Below are positions 8,026 to 17,188 of a stretch of 64,000 nucleotides of DNA, in pieces. The translations under genes were made by a program, and so were the position numbers. Origin of the DNA: an uncultured Oscillospiraceae bacterium (GTDB lineage: Bacteria > Bacillota > Clostridia > Oscillospirales > Oscillospiraceae); NCBI GenBank assembly GCA_944387095.1, contig CALXDP010000002.1:62001-126000 (forward strand), given 5' to 3'. Under the pieces are notes generated by a model, which searched no databases, had not been told where the DNA came from, and saw nothing but the letters and a program-made list of their open reading frames with translations. Position 1 is the first letter of the stretch; each line of letters begins with the position of its first letter.

Positions 8026-8046
8026 GCGGCAGGAATTTCTCCGTGA

Positions 8047-9024
8047 TTAGTCCCTGCTTGCACCGCCTTGCTCTGAATGTGCCTGATACCATTGGAGGGT
8101 CTCCAGGATACCGCGGCTGAAGTCGGTGACAGGCCGCCAGCCCAGCTCCTGTTCGATTTTTTCAGTGCTGATGGCATAGCGCCGGTCATGCCCCTTACGG
8201 TCCGGGACGAAGGAGATGCGGGATTCCCTCTCGCCCATCAGAGTGAGGAGCAGCTTGACCAGCTCCAGATTGGACCGCTCAGTTCCGCCGCCCACATTGT
8301 ACACGCTGCCCGGAAGCCCCTTCCGGATAACCAAATCGACAGCAGAGCAATGGTCCCGCACATGGAGCCAGTCCCGGACATTCTGCCCATCCCCATACAC
8401 CGGCAGAGGCTGCCCTGCCATGGTCCGGAAAATCATCCGGGGGATGAGCTTTTCCCGGAATTGCCTGGGCCCATAGTTATTGGAGCTTCGGGTAATGGTG
8501 ACTGGGGTTCCAAAGGATCGGAAATAGGAGAGGGACAAGAGATCCGCCGCTGCTTTCGAGGCGGAATAGGGGCTGGATGGCCGCAAGGGGCTGTCCTCGC
8601 TGAACTTTTGGTTCGGCTGGCCTAAAGGCAGATCGCCGTACACCTCATCGGTGGAGATCTGGTGGAAGCGGGGGATCTGAAACGCGTTTGTCCCATCCAG
8701 CAGGACGCATACGCCCTGAACGTTGGTACGCAGAAAGGTACCGGGATCCTCCAGAGACCGGTCTACATGGCTTTCCGCGGCAAAGTTTACGATACAGTCC
8801 ACCTGTTCCCGTTCCAGAAGGGCAAACACGCACTCCCGGTCACAGATATCCCCCCGGACAAATTGAAAGCGGCTGTCCCGCCGATGGCGGGCCAGGTTTT
8901 CCAGATTTCCGGCATAGGTGAGCTTATCCAGGCAGACCACCTTGTCCTCCGGGTATTTTTCCAGGATAAAATCCACAAAATTGGAACCGATAAAGCCGGC
9001 TGCGCCAGTGATGAGAAGTTTCAT
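8047..9024 (-). CDS. rfbB: dTDP-glucose 4,6-dehydratase
   Basis: A 325-residue short-chain dehydrogenase/reductase that converts dTDP-glucose to dTDP-4-keto-6-deoxyglucose, the first committed step towards rhamnose and other deoxysugars. Visible features are the NAD loop GAAGFIGSN at the N-terminus, the STDEVYG active-site motif, the SPYSASK catalytic Tyr-x-x-x-Lys and the RSSNNYGPRQF segment. The start gives the canonical N-terminus MKLLITGAAGF although no clear ribosome site precedes it. The usual partners rfbA, rfbC and rfbD are absent, so it is an orphan here. Confidence 0.9.
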   Translation of the reverse strand: MKLLITGAAGFIGSNFVDFILEKYPEDKVVCLDKLTYAGNLENLARHRRDSRFQFVRGDICDRECVFALLEREQVDCIVNFAAESHVDRSLEDPGTFLRTNVQGVCVLLDGTNAFQIPRFHQISTDEVYGDLPLGQPNQKFSEDSPLRPSSPYSASKAAADLLSLSYFRSFGTPVTITRSSNNYGPRQFREKLIPRMIFRTMAGQPLPVYGDGQNVRDWLHVRDHCSAVDLVIRKGLPGSVYNVGGGTERSNLELVKLLLTLMGERESRISFVPDRKGHDRRYAISTEKIEQELGWRPVTDFSRGILETLQWYQAHSEQGGASRD

Positions 9025-9229
9025 ATCGCTGTGGCAGAAGGCGCTGTCCCGCGCGGCTGGAACCAGCGTTCTGCCCCTCCTTTCCGATTGACAAAAGGCG
9101 AAAGCGCTCCACCAGCAGGAGAAGAAAGCGCCTGCGCGGTTGCCATGGGAATTCGCCGCTCAGGCCTTTCGCTGCCTGCATATGGGCCGCTGTGTGTGGG
9201 CCCTTTGATGGGCGGCATCTTACAAAAAG
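9025..9229 (-). other. long 5' leader of rfbB
   Basis: About 200 bases lie between the rfbB promoter and its ATG. They contain a strong ribosome-site-like GGAAAGGAGGGG about 40 bases before the ATG, followed in the rfbB frame by CTG but no ATG. I see no known riboswitch or coding sequence. Confidence 0.3.
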
Positions 9230-9257
9230 AGTATAGCACAAAACGGGGGGTATACAA
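9230..9257 (-). promoter_or_regulatory. sigma-70 type promoter for rfbB
   Basis: Minus-strand TTGTAT (9252-9257), 16-nt spacer, TATACT (9230-9235). Confidence 0.55.
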
Positions 9258-9312
9258 GCGGGGATGCGCTGCCAGAGGCAAAATAAAATAAGCAGGAAAA
9301 TGGAAAAAATAC

Positions 9313-9341
9313 TTGCAATTTATCTCCGTCTGTGATAAACT
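9313..9341 (+). promoter_or_regulatory. sigma-70 type promoter for rplS
   Basis: TTGCAA (9313-9318), 17-nt spacer, TAAACT (9336-9341). About 70 bases of leader follow; they could include the L19 leader structure known from Firmicutes, but I could not confirm it by eye. Confidence 0.6.
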
Positions 9342-9417
9342 ACCCAAGTCTGAAAAAGGGTGGTCCTCTGCGCATGGTTTGCTGACGCATGAACGCCTGT
9401 GATTAGGAGGAAAAAAT

Positions 9418-9759
9418 ATGGAGCTGATAAAGCAGTTCAGCCAGAAGTACATGAAGGAGGATGCCCCTGAGGTCCATGTGGGCGACACTGTTCGTGTACA
9501 CATCCGGGTCAAGGAAGGCAGCCGTGAGCGTATCCAGGTGTTTGAAGGCACTGTGATCGCCCAAAAGCACGGCGGCATTGAGGAGAGTTTTACCGTGCGC
9601 CGCATCTCTTACGGCGTGGGCGTGGAGAAGGTCTTTCCCCTGCACGCACCCACCATTGAGAAGGTGGAGACCATGCGCAAGGGCAAGGTGCGCCGCGCCA
9701 AGCTGTATTATCTGCGTGACCGGGTGGGCAAGGCCGCCAAGGTCAAGGAGAACCTGTAA
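9418..9759 (+). CDS. rplS: 50S ribosomal protein L19
   Basis: A 113-residue L19, the normal length. The conserved stretch [20 protein letters not shown] and the C-terminal [19 protein letters not shown] are clear. The protein sits at the 30S-50S interface and contributes to intersubunit bridges. The start has a textbook AGGAGGAAAAAAT upstream. It leads the conserved rplS-rbgA-rnhB-yraN block but is followed by its own terminator, so it can be expressed at a higher level than the genes behind it. Confidence 0.97.
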   Translation: MELIKQFSQKYMKEDAPEVHVGDTVRVHIRVKEGSRERIQVFEGTVIAQKHGGIEESFTVRRISYGVGVEKVFPLHAPTIEKVETMRKGKVRRAKLYYLRDRVGKAAKVKENL

Positions 9760-9780
9760 TTCAGGAGCTTTCAGCACAGG

Positions 9781-9807
9781 AAAAGGAGCGGAGACCCCGC
9801 TCCTTTT
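9781..9807 (+). terminator. intrinsic terminator after rplS
   Basis: AAAAGGAGCG (9781-9790) pairs with CGCTCCTTTT (9798-9807), with a seven-base loop; the T-run is six long. Confidence 0.88.
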
Positions 9808-9879
9808 TTGCATTCAGAAGTGGACGAGCAATCCTGTGGCAGCCCCATGGGCTGCCAGGATCGGAGGAGGTGTCTGAGT

Positions 9880-10764
9880 TTGAATATCCAATGGTATCCG
9901 GGGCATATGACCAAAACCCGCCGTCAGATGGAAGAAGACGTGAAGTTTGTGGACATGGTAGCGGAGGTGGTGGACGCCCGGATTCCGGTTTCCAGCCGAA
10001 ATCCCGACATTGATTCCATGGTGGGGGACAGGCCCCGTATGATGATCTTCAACCGGGCGGATCAGGCTGATCCGGAGCAGACCGCACACTGGCTGGCAGA
10101 CTTTCGGAAGCTGGGCTACGCCGTGCTGGAGACGGATGCCAAGACTGGCAGGGGGGTAAATCAGTTCTCCGCCGTGGTCAAGGCGGCCCTGCGGGAAAAA
10201 ATTGAGAGCTGGAGGGCCAAGGGTCAGGTGGGACGCCTGGTGCGGGTGATGGTGGTGGGGGTGCCCAACGTGGGCAAATCCACCCTCATCAACAAAATTG
10301 CCCGAAAAAAGTCCGCCAAAGCGGGAGATCGGCCTGGCGTCACCCGAGGCAAGCAGTGGGTGCGCGTGGACAGCGGGCTGGAACTGCTGGACACTCCCGG
10401 CATCCTGTGGCCGAAATTTGAGGATGAGACAACAGGGCTTCATCTGGCCTTTACCGGCGCGGTGAAGGACGAGGTGATGGACAGCGAGGCGCTGGCCAGT
10501 GCGCTGCTGGAACTGCTGCGGGACTGTTATCCCCAGGCGCTGACAGCCAGATATAAGGTGCATGTAGACCCGGAGGTTCCCGGCTGGGCGCTGCTGGAGC
10601 AAGTTGCCCGGAAGCGGGGTATGCTGATTTCCGGAGGCGAGGTAGATACCCAGCGGATGTCCAAGGTACTGCTGGATGAGTTTCGAGGTGGCAAGCTAGG
10701 ACACTTTACATTAGAACGGCCGGAAGGATTTCCTGGCACAGATAAGCACCATGTGGGAGTTTGA
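9880..10764 (+). CDS. rbgA: ribosome biogenesis GTPase RbgA/YlqF
   Basis: A 294-residue circularly permuted GTPase needed for late 50S assembly. The G motifs come in permuted order: G4 FNRAD near residue 57, G1 GVPNVGKST near 126 and G3 DTPG near 170. The N-terminus NIQWYPGHMTKTRRQM is the family signature. The start is a TTG at 9880, chosen because GGAGGAGG lies nine bases upstream and because it gives the canonical N-terminus; the ATG at 9808 would add 24 unrelated residues across the rplS terminator. It overlaps rnhB by 14 bases. Confidence 0.93.
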   Translation: MNIQWYPGHMTKTRRQMEEDVKFVDMVAEVVDARIPVSSRNPDIDSMVGDRPRMMIFNRADQADPEQTAHWLADFRKLGYAVLETDAKTGRGVNQFSAVVKAALREKIESWRAKGQVGRLVRVMVVGVPNVGKSTLINKIARKKSAKAGDRPGVTRGKQWVRVDSGLELLDTPGILWPKFEDETTGLHLAFTGAVKDEVMDSEALASALLELLRDCYPQALTARYKVHVDPEVPGWALLEQVARKRGMLISGGEVDTQRMSKVLLDEFRGGKLGHFTLERPEGFPGTDKHHVGV

Positions 10765-11350
10765 ACAGCAGGCAGCCGACCGGGGATACTGCCGGGTGTG
10801 CGGTTGTGATGAGGCGGGCGCGGGGCCCCTGGCCGGACGGGTATACGCCGCGGCGGTCATCCTGCCTATGGGCCTGGAGCTGCCCTATCTCAACGACTCC
10901 AAAAAGGTGTCCCCTCACCGCAGGGACCTGCTCTTTGACCAGATTCGGGAGCGGGCGGCGGCCTGGGCAGTGGCCTGGGTAGAACCGGAGGAGATTGATG
11001 CGCTGGATATTCTCAACTGCCGGATGCTGGCCATGAACCGGGCCATGGAGGTACTGGAGCCGGCGGCGGATTTCGCTCTCATCGACGGCAACCGGGACCG
11101 CGGCAGCCGCTGTGCCATCACCTTAGCGCATGACACCATCGTCAAGGGGGACCAGCGCTCGGCCAGCATCGCCGCAGCCTCCATTCTGGCCAAGGTGAGC
11201 CGGGATCGGTATATGCAGGAGATGGCCAGGCACTACCCCCAATATGAGTTTGAACGGCATAAGGGATACCCCACCCGCCGCCACTATGAACTGCTGCGTC
11301 AGTATGGGCCCTGTCCCATTCACCGGCGCAGCTTCCTCAGGAAGCTGTGA
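10751..11350 (+). CDS. rnhB: ribonuclease HII
   Basis: A 199-residue RNase HII, which nicks 5' of single ribonucleotides in DNA and degrades RNA in hybrids. The four catalytic acids are present: DE at residues 20-21 (CDEAGAGPLAG), Asp in LIDGNRD near 111 and Asp in VSRDRY near 151. The first motif normally reads DEAGRGPLAG; here the Arg of the Gly-Arg-Gly triplet is Ala. The chain is otherwise normal and translationally coupled to rbgA and yraN. Confidence 0.92.
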   Translation: MWEFEQQAADRGYCRVCGCDEAGAGPLAGRVYAAAVILPMGLELPYLNDSKKVSPHRRDLLFDQIRERAAAWAVAWVEPEEIDALDILNCRMLAMNRAMEVLEPAADFALIDGNRDRGSRCAITLAHDTIVKGDQRSASIAAASILAKVSRDRYMQEMARHYPQYEFERHKGYPTRRHYELLRQYGPCPIHRRSFLRKL

Positions 11351-11718
11351 GCGGGGGAGAGCAGGCCCGGCTGCTGGGCCGGTGGGGGGAGCGGCTGGTG
11401 GCGGAGGACTTGCGGGCCAAAGGCTGGCGGATTGTGGCGGCCAACTACCGCTGTCGGCTGGGAGAGGTGGATCTGATCGCGGAAAACCGCAGCTTCATTG
11501 CCTTTGTGGAGGTAAAGCTGCGCAAAAGCAATCGATTTGGCCAGCCCATGGAGGCGGTGACGACCAGCAAACAGCAAAAGCTGCGCGCCACCGCCCAGCT
11601 ATATCTCATGGAGCACCCCAGCCGCCTTCAGCCCAGGTTTGACGTGGCCCAGGTATTCGCGCCCCAGGGTATGCAGACCCCGCGCCCGCGCATAGAGTAT
11701 GTGGAGAACGCCTTTTAG
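11347..11718 (+). CDS. YraN family protein (UPF0102)
   Basis: A 123-residue YraN protein. The GEVDLIA...FVEVK pattern is the PD-(D/E)xK nuclease core of the family. The GTG start overlaps the rnhB stop in GTGA, implying coupled translation. YraN has no settled biochemical role; its place beside rnhB is conserved in many bacteria and suggests a part in DNA or RNA processing. Confidence 0.88.
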   Translation: MSGGEQARLLGRWGERLVAEDLRAKGWRIVAANYRCRLGEVDLIAENRSFIAFVEVKLRKSNRFGQPMEAVTTSKQQKLRATAQLYLMEHPSRLQPRFDVAQVFAPQGMQTPRPRIEYVENAF

Positions 11719-11729
11719 GAGGGATGGGG

Positions 11730-12665
11730 ATGGAACGGCCATGGGTATTTGACGCCCACTGCGACACCATTTCCCGCTGCTGGCGGGAATATGAGGACCT
11801 GGAGCGGAACACCGGGGCGGTGGACTTGGAGCGGACGGAAAGAGCCTTCGGGCGCTACGCCCAGATTTTCGCTTTGTGGAGTGCCCCGGGCTATACCGGA
11901 GGCAGTACGGTGGAGGAGGCTTACTGCGCTTTGCTCCGGTGCTTTCAACGTCAGATGGAGCGAAACAGGGACAGAATCTGCCTGTGCCGCACTGGGGAGG
12001 ACATCCGCCGGGTCTGGGACAGCGGCAGGGCGGCCGCCCTTTTGTCGGTGGAGGGTGCGCAGCTGCTGGGCTGCGATCCGGGGCGGCTGGATCAGGCCGC
12101 CCTGGACGGGGTGCGGGTGATCACCCTCACCTGGAACCACGCCAACGCCCTGTCCGGCTCCCACAGCGATCACCCGGAGCGGGGGCTGACCGAGCAGGGC
12201 AGGCGGTTTGTCCGGCGCATGGAGGAGCTGAAGATTCTGGTGGACGTGTCCCACCTGTCTCCGGCGGGATTCTGGGATGTGATGGAGCTGGCCCGCCGGC
12301 CGGTGCTGGCCACCCATTCCAACGCGAAATCCGTCTGGAATCACACAAGAAACTTGACGGATGAGCAAATAACTGCCATAATAAAAAATCAAGGTGTGGT
12401 AGGCCTGAACTTCTACCGGGAATTTGTGGGCCTGGGCCGGGACCTGGACAGCGTGCGGACCCACCTGGATCATATCCTGGAGCTGGGCGGCGGAGAAAAC
12501 GTGGCCTTGGGCGGAGATTGGGATGGCTGCGACACCATTGCGGATCTGCCGGATATTGAGGCGCTGGACCGCTTATTTGAATATCTGCTGTGCCGTCAAT
12601 ACAGTGAAACAGTCGTGCGCGGCCTGTTTTACAACAACCTGATGAGAGTGGTGAGTTTGCCGTGA
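11730..12665 (+). CDS. membrane dipeptidase (M19) family protein
   Basis: A 311-residue amidohydrolase-fold zinc dipeptidase of the renal dipeptidase family. Seen are the metal-binding DAHCDT near the N-terminus, the bridging Glu in LSVEGAQLLG, DVSHLSPAGFWD with a metal His, THSNAKS, and the late GGDWDG. The ATG at 11730 is preferred to that at 11724 because GGAGGG then has a six-base gap. No signal peptide is present, so it is probably cytoplasmic. It overlaps thrC by four bases (GTGA). Natural substrates are uncertain. Confidence 0.9.
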   Translation: MERPWVFDAHCDTISRCWREYEDLERNTGAVDLERTERAFGRYAQIFALWSAPGYTGGSTVEEAYCALLRCFQRQMERNRDRICLCRTGEDIRRVWDSGRAAALLSVEGAQLLGCDPGRLDQAALDGVRVITLTWNHANALSGSHSDHPERGLTEQGRRFVRRMEELKILVDVSHLSPAGFWDVMELARRPVLATHSNAKSVWNHTRNLTDEQITAIIKNQGVVGLNFYREFVGLGRDLDSVRTHLDHILELGGGENVALGGDWDGCDTIADLPDIEALDRLFEYLLCRQYSETVVRGLFYNNLMRVVSLP

Positions 12666-14146
12666 ATTATGTGAGTACACGGGATAAAAAGATGAGAATG
12701 TCCGCCGCTCAGGCCATTGTGCGGGGTCTGGCGCCGGACGGGGGACTGATGACCCCCGAGATGTTACCCCGGCTGCCGGGCAGCGCACTGGAGACCATGA
12801 AAAACATGTCCTATCAGCAGCGGGTGGTGTATGTTCTGAGCCGGTTTTTGGACGAGTTTTCCGCCCGGGAGCTGGCCGAGTTTGCCGCTGCGGCCTATGG
12901 GAGCAATTTTGACGATCCGGCGGTGGCTCCGGTGCGTCCGCTGAAGGAGGGCCTGCACTGCCTGGAGCTGTGGCACGGCCCCACCTGCGCCTTTAAGGAC
13001 ATGGCCCTACAGATGCTGCCCCATCTGCTGTCCGCTTCTCTGAGCAAGATCGATGAGGAGAAGACGGCGTGCATCCTGGTGGCCACTTCCGGCGATACGG
13101 GCAAGGCCGCCCTGGAGGGCTTCAAGGATGTGGGCAGGACGAAAATCCTGGTCTTTTATCCGAAGAACGGGGTATCGGACATTCAGGAGCTGCAAATGGT
13201 GACCCAGGCCGGCGGCAACGTGGGCGTGTGCGCGGTGGTGGGCAACTTTGACGACGCCCAAGCCGGGGTGAAAAAACTCTTTTCCGACCAAAAATTGGCC
13301 CAGACCCTGGCGGAGCGGGGGTATTTCCTGTCCTCCGCCAACTCCATCAACTGGGGACGGGTCTTGCCCCAGATCGTGTACTATGTTTCCGCATACTGCG
13401 ATCTGCTCAAGGCGGAGCGCATCACCAACGGCCAGGAAATCAACGTGTGCGTGCCCACTGGCAACTTCGGCAACATCCTGGCGGGTTACTACGCCAAGCA
13501 GATGGGAGTGCCCATCAAAACCCTGATCTGCGCGTCCAATGAGAACAACGTGCTCACGGATTTCATTCAGACCGGTATCTACGATAAAAACCGGCCCTTC
13601 TGCAATACGCTCTCGCCTTCCATGGACATCCTGGTGTCCAGCAATCTGGAGCGGCTGATCTTTGAACTGTCCGGGCGAAACGACAAACTGGTGCGCGAGT
13701 ACATGGAGCAACTAGCCTCCAGCGGCCGGTATCAGGTGAATGCTGCCCTTCAGAAAAAGGTGCAGGAGTTTTTCGCCGCAGGCTGCTGTGATGACGCCCA
13801 GACGAAACAGACCATCGCGCGTGTGTGGAAGGACTCCGGATATCTGATCGATCCCCATACGGCGGTGGCCTTCCACGTCCTGGAGGAGTACCGCCAGTCC
13901 ACCGGGGACGATACTCCGGCCGTGGTGGCCTCCACGGCCAGCCCCTTCAAGTTCTGCACCAGTGTACTCAGCGCCCTGGGCGTGGATTCGTATAGAGCGG
14001 GTGTGCAGGTGTTGGATCAGCTATCTGAGTATACGGGGGTGCCTGTGCCCGCTCCGCTGTCGGCTTTGAAAGGCAAGGTGCGCCGTTTTGAAGGCGTGAC
14101 GGAAAAAGAGGGGATGCTGGAGCAGGTCTTGGAATTCCTGCGTTAG
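12662..14146 (+). CDS. thrC: threonine synthase
   Basis: A 494-residue PLP enzyme converting O-phosphohomoserine to threonine. The PLP lysine lies in CAFKDMALQ near residue 111. The SGDTGKAA phosphate-binding loop, FYPKNGVSDIQ and SSANSINWGRV are typical of the long threonine synthase class. The GTG start overlaps the preceding stop. No other threonine pathway gene is adjacent and no T-box leader is present, so it is expressed with the upstream housekeeping genes. Confidence 0.94.
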   Translation: MNYVSTRDKKMRMSAAQAIVRGLAPDGGLMTPEMLPRLPGSALETMKNMSYQQRVVYVLSRFLDEFSARELAEFAAAAYGSNFDDPAVAPVRPLKEGLHCLELWHGPTCAFKDMALQMLPHLLSASLSKIDEEKTACILVATSGDTGKAALEGFKDVGRTKILVFYPKNGVSDIQELQMVTQAGGNVGVCAVVGNFDDAQAGVKKLFSDQKLAQTLAERGYFLSSANSINWGRVLPQIVYYVSAYCDLLKAERITNGQEINVCVPTGNFGNILAGYYAKQMGVPIKTLICASNENNVLTDFIQTGIYDKNRPFCNTLSPSMDILVSSNLERLIFELSGRNDKLVREYMEQLASSGRYQVNAALQKKVQEFFAAGCCDDAQTKQTIARVWKDSGYLIDPHTAVAFHVLEEYRQSTGDDTPAVVASTASPFKFCTSVLSALGVDSYRAGVQVLDQLSEYTGVPVPAPLSALKGKVRRFEGVTEKEGMLEQVLEFLR

Positions 14147-14162
14147 GATAAGGAGGGATGGG

Positions 14163-14852
14163 ATGGCTGTATACGCCATCGGCGACACCCACCTCTCCCT
14201 GGGAACGGACAAGTCCATGGAGGTGTTCGGCGGAGACTGGACAGCTTATGTGGACAAGCTCCGGGAGGGATTTTCCCAGGTGAATGAGGATGATGTGGTG
14301 GTATTGTGTGGCGATCTGTCCTGGGGTATGAGCCTGGAGGAGGCCCGGGAGGACTTCCTCTTCCTGGACCGGGAGCTGCCCGGGGAGAAATGGCTGCTCA
14401 AGGGCAATCACGACTACTGGTGGACAACCGCGTCCAAAATGAATGGCTTTTTTCGGGATCATGGCATGAACCGTCTGCATATCCTGCATAACAACTGCGC
14501 CTTCTACGGGGACACAGCTCTGTGCGGTACCCGGGGCTGGTTTTATGAGGAAAATGGGGGAGAGCAGACAGAGAAGGTGTTCCGTCGGGAGCTGATCCGG
14601 TTGGAAACCTCTCTGAAGGCGGCGGGAGACCGGGAGCGCTGCTGCTTTTTACACTACCCGCCCCTATACAAGGGATACCGCTGTCAGGAGATCCTGGATC
14701 TGCTCTCACGCTATGGAGTGAAGGCCTGCTACTATGGCCATCTGCACGGCCCCAGCCATCGGCTGGCCATCGAGGGCAAGGAGGACGGCGTGGACTACCG
14801 GCTGGTCTCTGCGGATTATCTCGGATTTGCGCCGAAAAAAATTTTAGATTGA
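14163..14852 (+). CDS. metallophosphoesterase
   Basis: A 229-residue calcineurin-like phosphoesterase. The metal motifs are in order: GDTHL at residues 7-11, CGDLSWG near 46, GNHDYWW near 85, the His of HYPP near 163 and GHLHG near 200. It is the small bacterial type with an unassigned phosphoester substrate. An AAGGAGGGATGGG ribosome site precedes the ATG. It follows thrC by 16 bases and probably shares its transcript. Confidence 0.88.
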   Translation: MAVYAIGDTHLSLGTDKSMEVFGGDWTAYVDKLREGFSQVNEDDVVVLCGDLSWGMSLEEAREDFLFLDRELPGEKWLLKGNHDYWWTTASKMNGFFRDHGMNRLHILHNNCAFYGDTALCGTRGWFYEENGGEQTEKVFRRELIRLETSLKAAGDRERCCFLHYPPLYKGYRCQEILDLLSRYGVKACYYGHLHGPSHRLAIEGKEDGVDYRLVSADYLGFAPKKILD

Positions 14853-14864
14853 TGAAAAAAAGAG

Positions 14865-14893
14865 TGGAAATCTTGTATCCCATCTGGTAAAAT
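14865..14893 (+). promoter_or_regulatory. possible promoter for tig
   Basis: TGGAAA (14865-14870), 17-nt spacer, TAAAAT (14888-14893). The -35 is poor. Confidence 0.4.
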
Positions 14894-14958
14894 GGATTGG
14901 ATTTAACAGAAAGAAGGCTGCCGCCTTCGCGGCCGCCAAAGTTGGAGGAACGGAAACC

Positions 14959-16440
14959 ATGAACATCAAGAGCAACGAGAAGAAAGAAAACAGCGTCATC
15001 GAGCTGGTGATCCAGGTGGACGCCGAGGAGTTTGACGCCGCCATTAATAAGGTGTACAACCGGCAGAAAAAGAACATCATGATTCCAGGCTTCCGCAAGG
15101 GCAAGGCCCCCCGGAAGATGGTGGAGCGGATGTACGGTGCCGAGATTTTTTACGAGGACGCCATGGAGGAGTCCTATCCTGCCGCCTATGAGCAGGCCTT
15201 GCAGGAGGCCGGCATCAAGTCCGTGGCCTACCCCAAGCTGGAGATCCTAGAGGTGGGGAAGGATGGGTACACCTTTAAGGCCGATGTGACTGTAAAGCCC
15301 GAGGCCAAGATCAAAGGCTATAAGGGGTTGAGTGTTGCCAAACCTGAGGTGAAGGTGACCGCCGCCGACGTGAAAGCAGAATTGAAGCCCTATATTGACC
15401 GGGCTTCCCGGCTGGTGAGTGTGGAGCGCAAGGCCAAGAAGGGCGACACCGTGGAAATCAACTTCGAGGGGTTCAAGGACGGCGTGCCCTTTGAGGGGGG
15501 CAAGGCGGAGAATTACAGCCTGGAGCTGGGCTCCGGCAGCTTTGTACCTGGTTTTGAGGATCAGATCGTCGGGATGAAGGCCGGGGATGAGAAGAATCTT
15601 GACATCACCTTCCCCGAGGACTATACCCCGGAACTGGCCGGCGCCGCCGTGGTGTTCAAAGTAAAGGTCAACGAAGTCAAGGAGAAGCAGGAGCCTGCCT
15701 TGGACGACGAGTTTGCCAAGGACGTGTCTGAGTTTGACACGCTGGACGAGTTCAAGAAGGATCTGGGTGAGAAGCTTAAGCAGCGCCGTCAGACCCAGGC
15801 CGACCAGGATTTTGAGAACGCCGTGGTGGATGCCCTCATTGAGAAGCTGGAGTGCGACGTGCCCGAGGCCATGGTGGACTACCGCGCCGACCGGATGATG
15901 GACGATTATGCCGCCCGCCTGCAGAGTTCTGGTATTCCCATGGATGACTATCTGCGCATCATGGGCATGACCAAGGAGGATCTGCAGGCTCAGGCAAAGA
16001 CCGCTGCACAGCGCGCTGTGCGCAGTGAGCTGGCTTTGGAGGCGGTGGCCGCGGCGGAGAAAATCGAAGTTACCGACGCCGAAGTGGACGCCGAGGTGAC
16101 CCGTCTGGCCAAGGAATACAACATGCCCGAGGAGAAGGTCCGTGAGACCGTGGATGTGGAGGACATGATGCGGGAACTGGCCAACCAGAAGGCTCTGGAG
16201 TTGGTCAAGGGCTCGGTGAAAAAGCCTGTGAAGAAAGCGTCCGCCAAGAATGTGGAGGAGGATGCGGCTGAGGGCACTGAAGCGGAGAAGAAGCCCGCGA
16301 AGAAATCCACGAAAAAGACGGAAGCGGACGAGGCTGCGTCCGGCGAGGAGAAGAAGCCCGTAAAGAAGGCCCCTGCCAAGAAGCCGGCTGCGGCCAAGCA
16401 GAGCAAAGCAAAGAAGAATGAGGAGCCGGCCGCCGAGTAA
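14959..16440 (+). CDS. tig: trigger factor with lysine-rich C-terminal tail
   Basis: A 493-residue ribosome-bound chaperone and prolyl isomerase. The N-terminal ribosome-binding signature [13 protein letters not shown] is near residue 38. The FKBP-like domain begins near 161 ([14 protein letters not shown]), followed by the substrate-binding helices. Trigger factors usually end near residue 430; here the last 80 or so residues are a low-complexity Lys/Ala/Pro/Glu tail with repeated KKP and AKK units. The start has TTGGAGG upstream. It is followed by clpP, clpX and lon, the usual protein quality-control order. Confidence 0.95.
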   Translation: MNIKSNEKKENSVIELVIQVDAEEFDAAINKVYNRQKKNIMIPGFRKGKAPRKMVERMYGAEIFYEDAMEESYPAAYEQALQEAGIKSVAYPKLEILEVGKDGYTFKADVTVKPEAKIKGYKGLSVAKPEVKVTAADVKAELKPYIDRASRLVSVERKAKKGDTVEINFEGFKDGVPFEGGKAENYSLELGSGSFVPGFEDQIVGMKAGDEKNLDITFPEDYTPELAGAAVVFKVKVNEVKEKQEPALDDEFAKDVSEFDTLDEFKKDLGEKLKQRRQTQADQDFENAVVDALIEKLECDVPEAMVDYRADRMMDDYAARLQSSGIPMDDYLRIMGMTKEDLQAQAKTAAQRAVRSELALEAVAAAEKIEVTDAEVDAEVTRLAKEYNMPEEKVRETVDVEDMMRELANQKALELVKGSVKKPVKKASAKNVEEDAAEGTEAEKKPAKKSTKKTEADEAASGEEKKPVKKAPAKKPAAAKQSKAKKNEEPAAE

Positions 16441-16541
16441 AAGCGTGGCGTCCAGTTTGGGAGAGTGGAGGAATAAGAAACCCGGTTCTATGGGTATACT
16501 GGACTGGTATTTCTGAAATTTCCACAAAAGGAGCGTTAATC

Positions 16542-17123
16542 ATGAGTTTAGTGCCTTATGTTGTAGAGCAGACCAGCCGCGGCGAGCGGTCCTATGATAT
16601 TTTTTCCCGCCTGCTCAATGACCGTATCATTTTTCTGGGAGAAGAGGTAAACGCCACCACTACCTCACTGGTTGTGGCACAACTGCTCTATTTGGAGGCC
16701 CAGGATCCCGATAAGGATATTCAATTCTACATCAACAGCCCCGGCGGGTCTGTCACAGACGGCATGGCCATCTATGACACTATGCAGTACATCAAATGCG
16801 ATGTGTCCACCATCTGCATCGGTATGGCCGCTTCCATGGGGGCGTTCCTGCTGTCCTCCGGGACCAAGGGCAAGCGCCTGGCCCTGCCCAATGCCGAGAT
16901 CATGATCCACCAGCCCTCTGCGGGTACGCAGGGGCAGATCACCGATATGGCCCTGCATCTGCGCCGGTTGGAGACCATCAAGCGCCGGATGAACCAGATT
17001 CTGGCCGACAACACCGGTAAGAGCGTGGAACAGGTCACAGCCGACTGCGAGCGGGATAACTTTATGAGTGCCCAGGAGGCTTTGGACTACGGTCTAATTG
17101 ACAAGGTAATTAAAAACCGCTGA
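16542..17123 (+). CDS. clpP: ATP-dependent Clp protease proteolytic subunit
   Basis: A 193-residue ClpP of normal length. The catalytic Ser98 lies in GMAASMGA, His123 in MIHQP, and Asp is expected near 172 in the conserved C-terminal part. It forms the tetradecameric barrel that works with ClpX or ClpC. AAAGGAG precedes the ATG. A TATACT hexamer lies about 45 bases upstream but lacks a -35, so a separate promoter is unproven. clpX follows. Confidence 0.97.
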   Translation: MSLVPYVVEQTSRGERSYDIFSRLLNDRIIFLGEEVNATTTSLVVAQLLYLEAQDPDKDIQFYINSPGGSVTDGMAIYDTMQYIKCDVSTICIGMAASMGAFLLSSGTKGKRLALPNAEIMIHQPSAGTQGQITDMALHLRRLETIKRRMNQILADNTGKSVEQVTADCERDNFMSAQEALDYGLIDKVIKNR

Positions 17124-17134
17124 GCGCGTTGGAG

Positions 17135-17158
17135 GAGCGGAAGGGAAAGCTTCCGCTC
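17135..17158 (+). other. hairpin between clpP and clpX
   Basis: GAGCGGAAG (17135-17143) pairs with CTTCCGCTC (17150-17158) around a six-base loop. No good T-tract follows, so it may be a processing or stability element rather than a terminator. Confidence 0.45.
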
Positions 17159-17188
17159 TTCGACGCTTTTGGGAAGGGAAGTGAAGTC

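Noticed and set aside
16494..16500. TATACT before clpP as a promoter
   Set aside because: No acceptable -35 at 16-18 bases.
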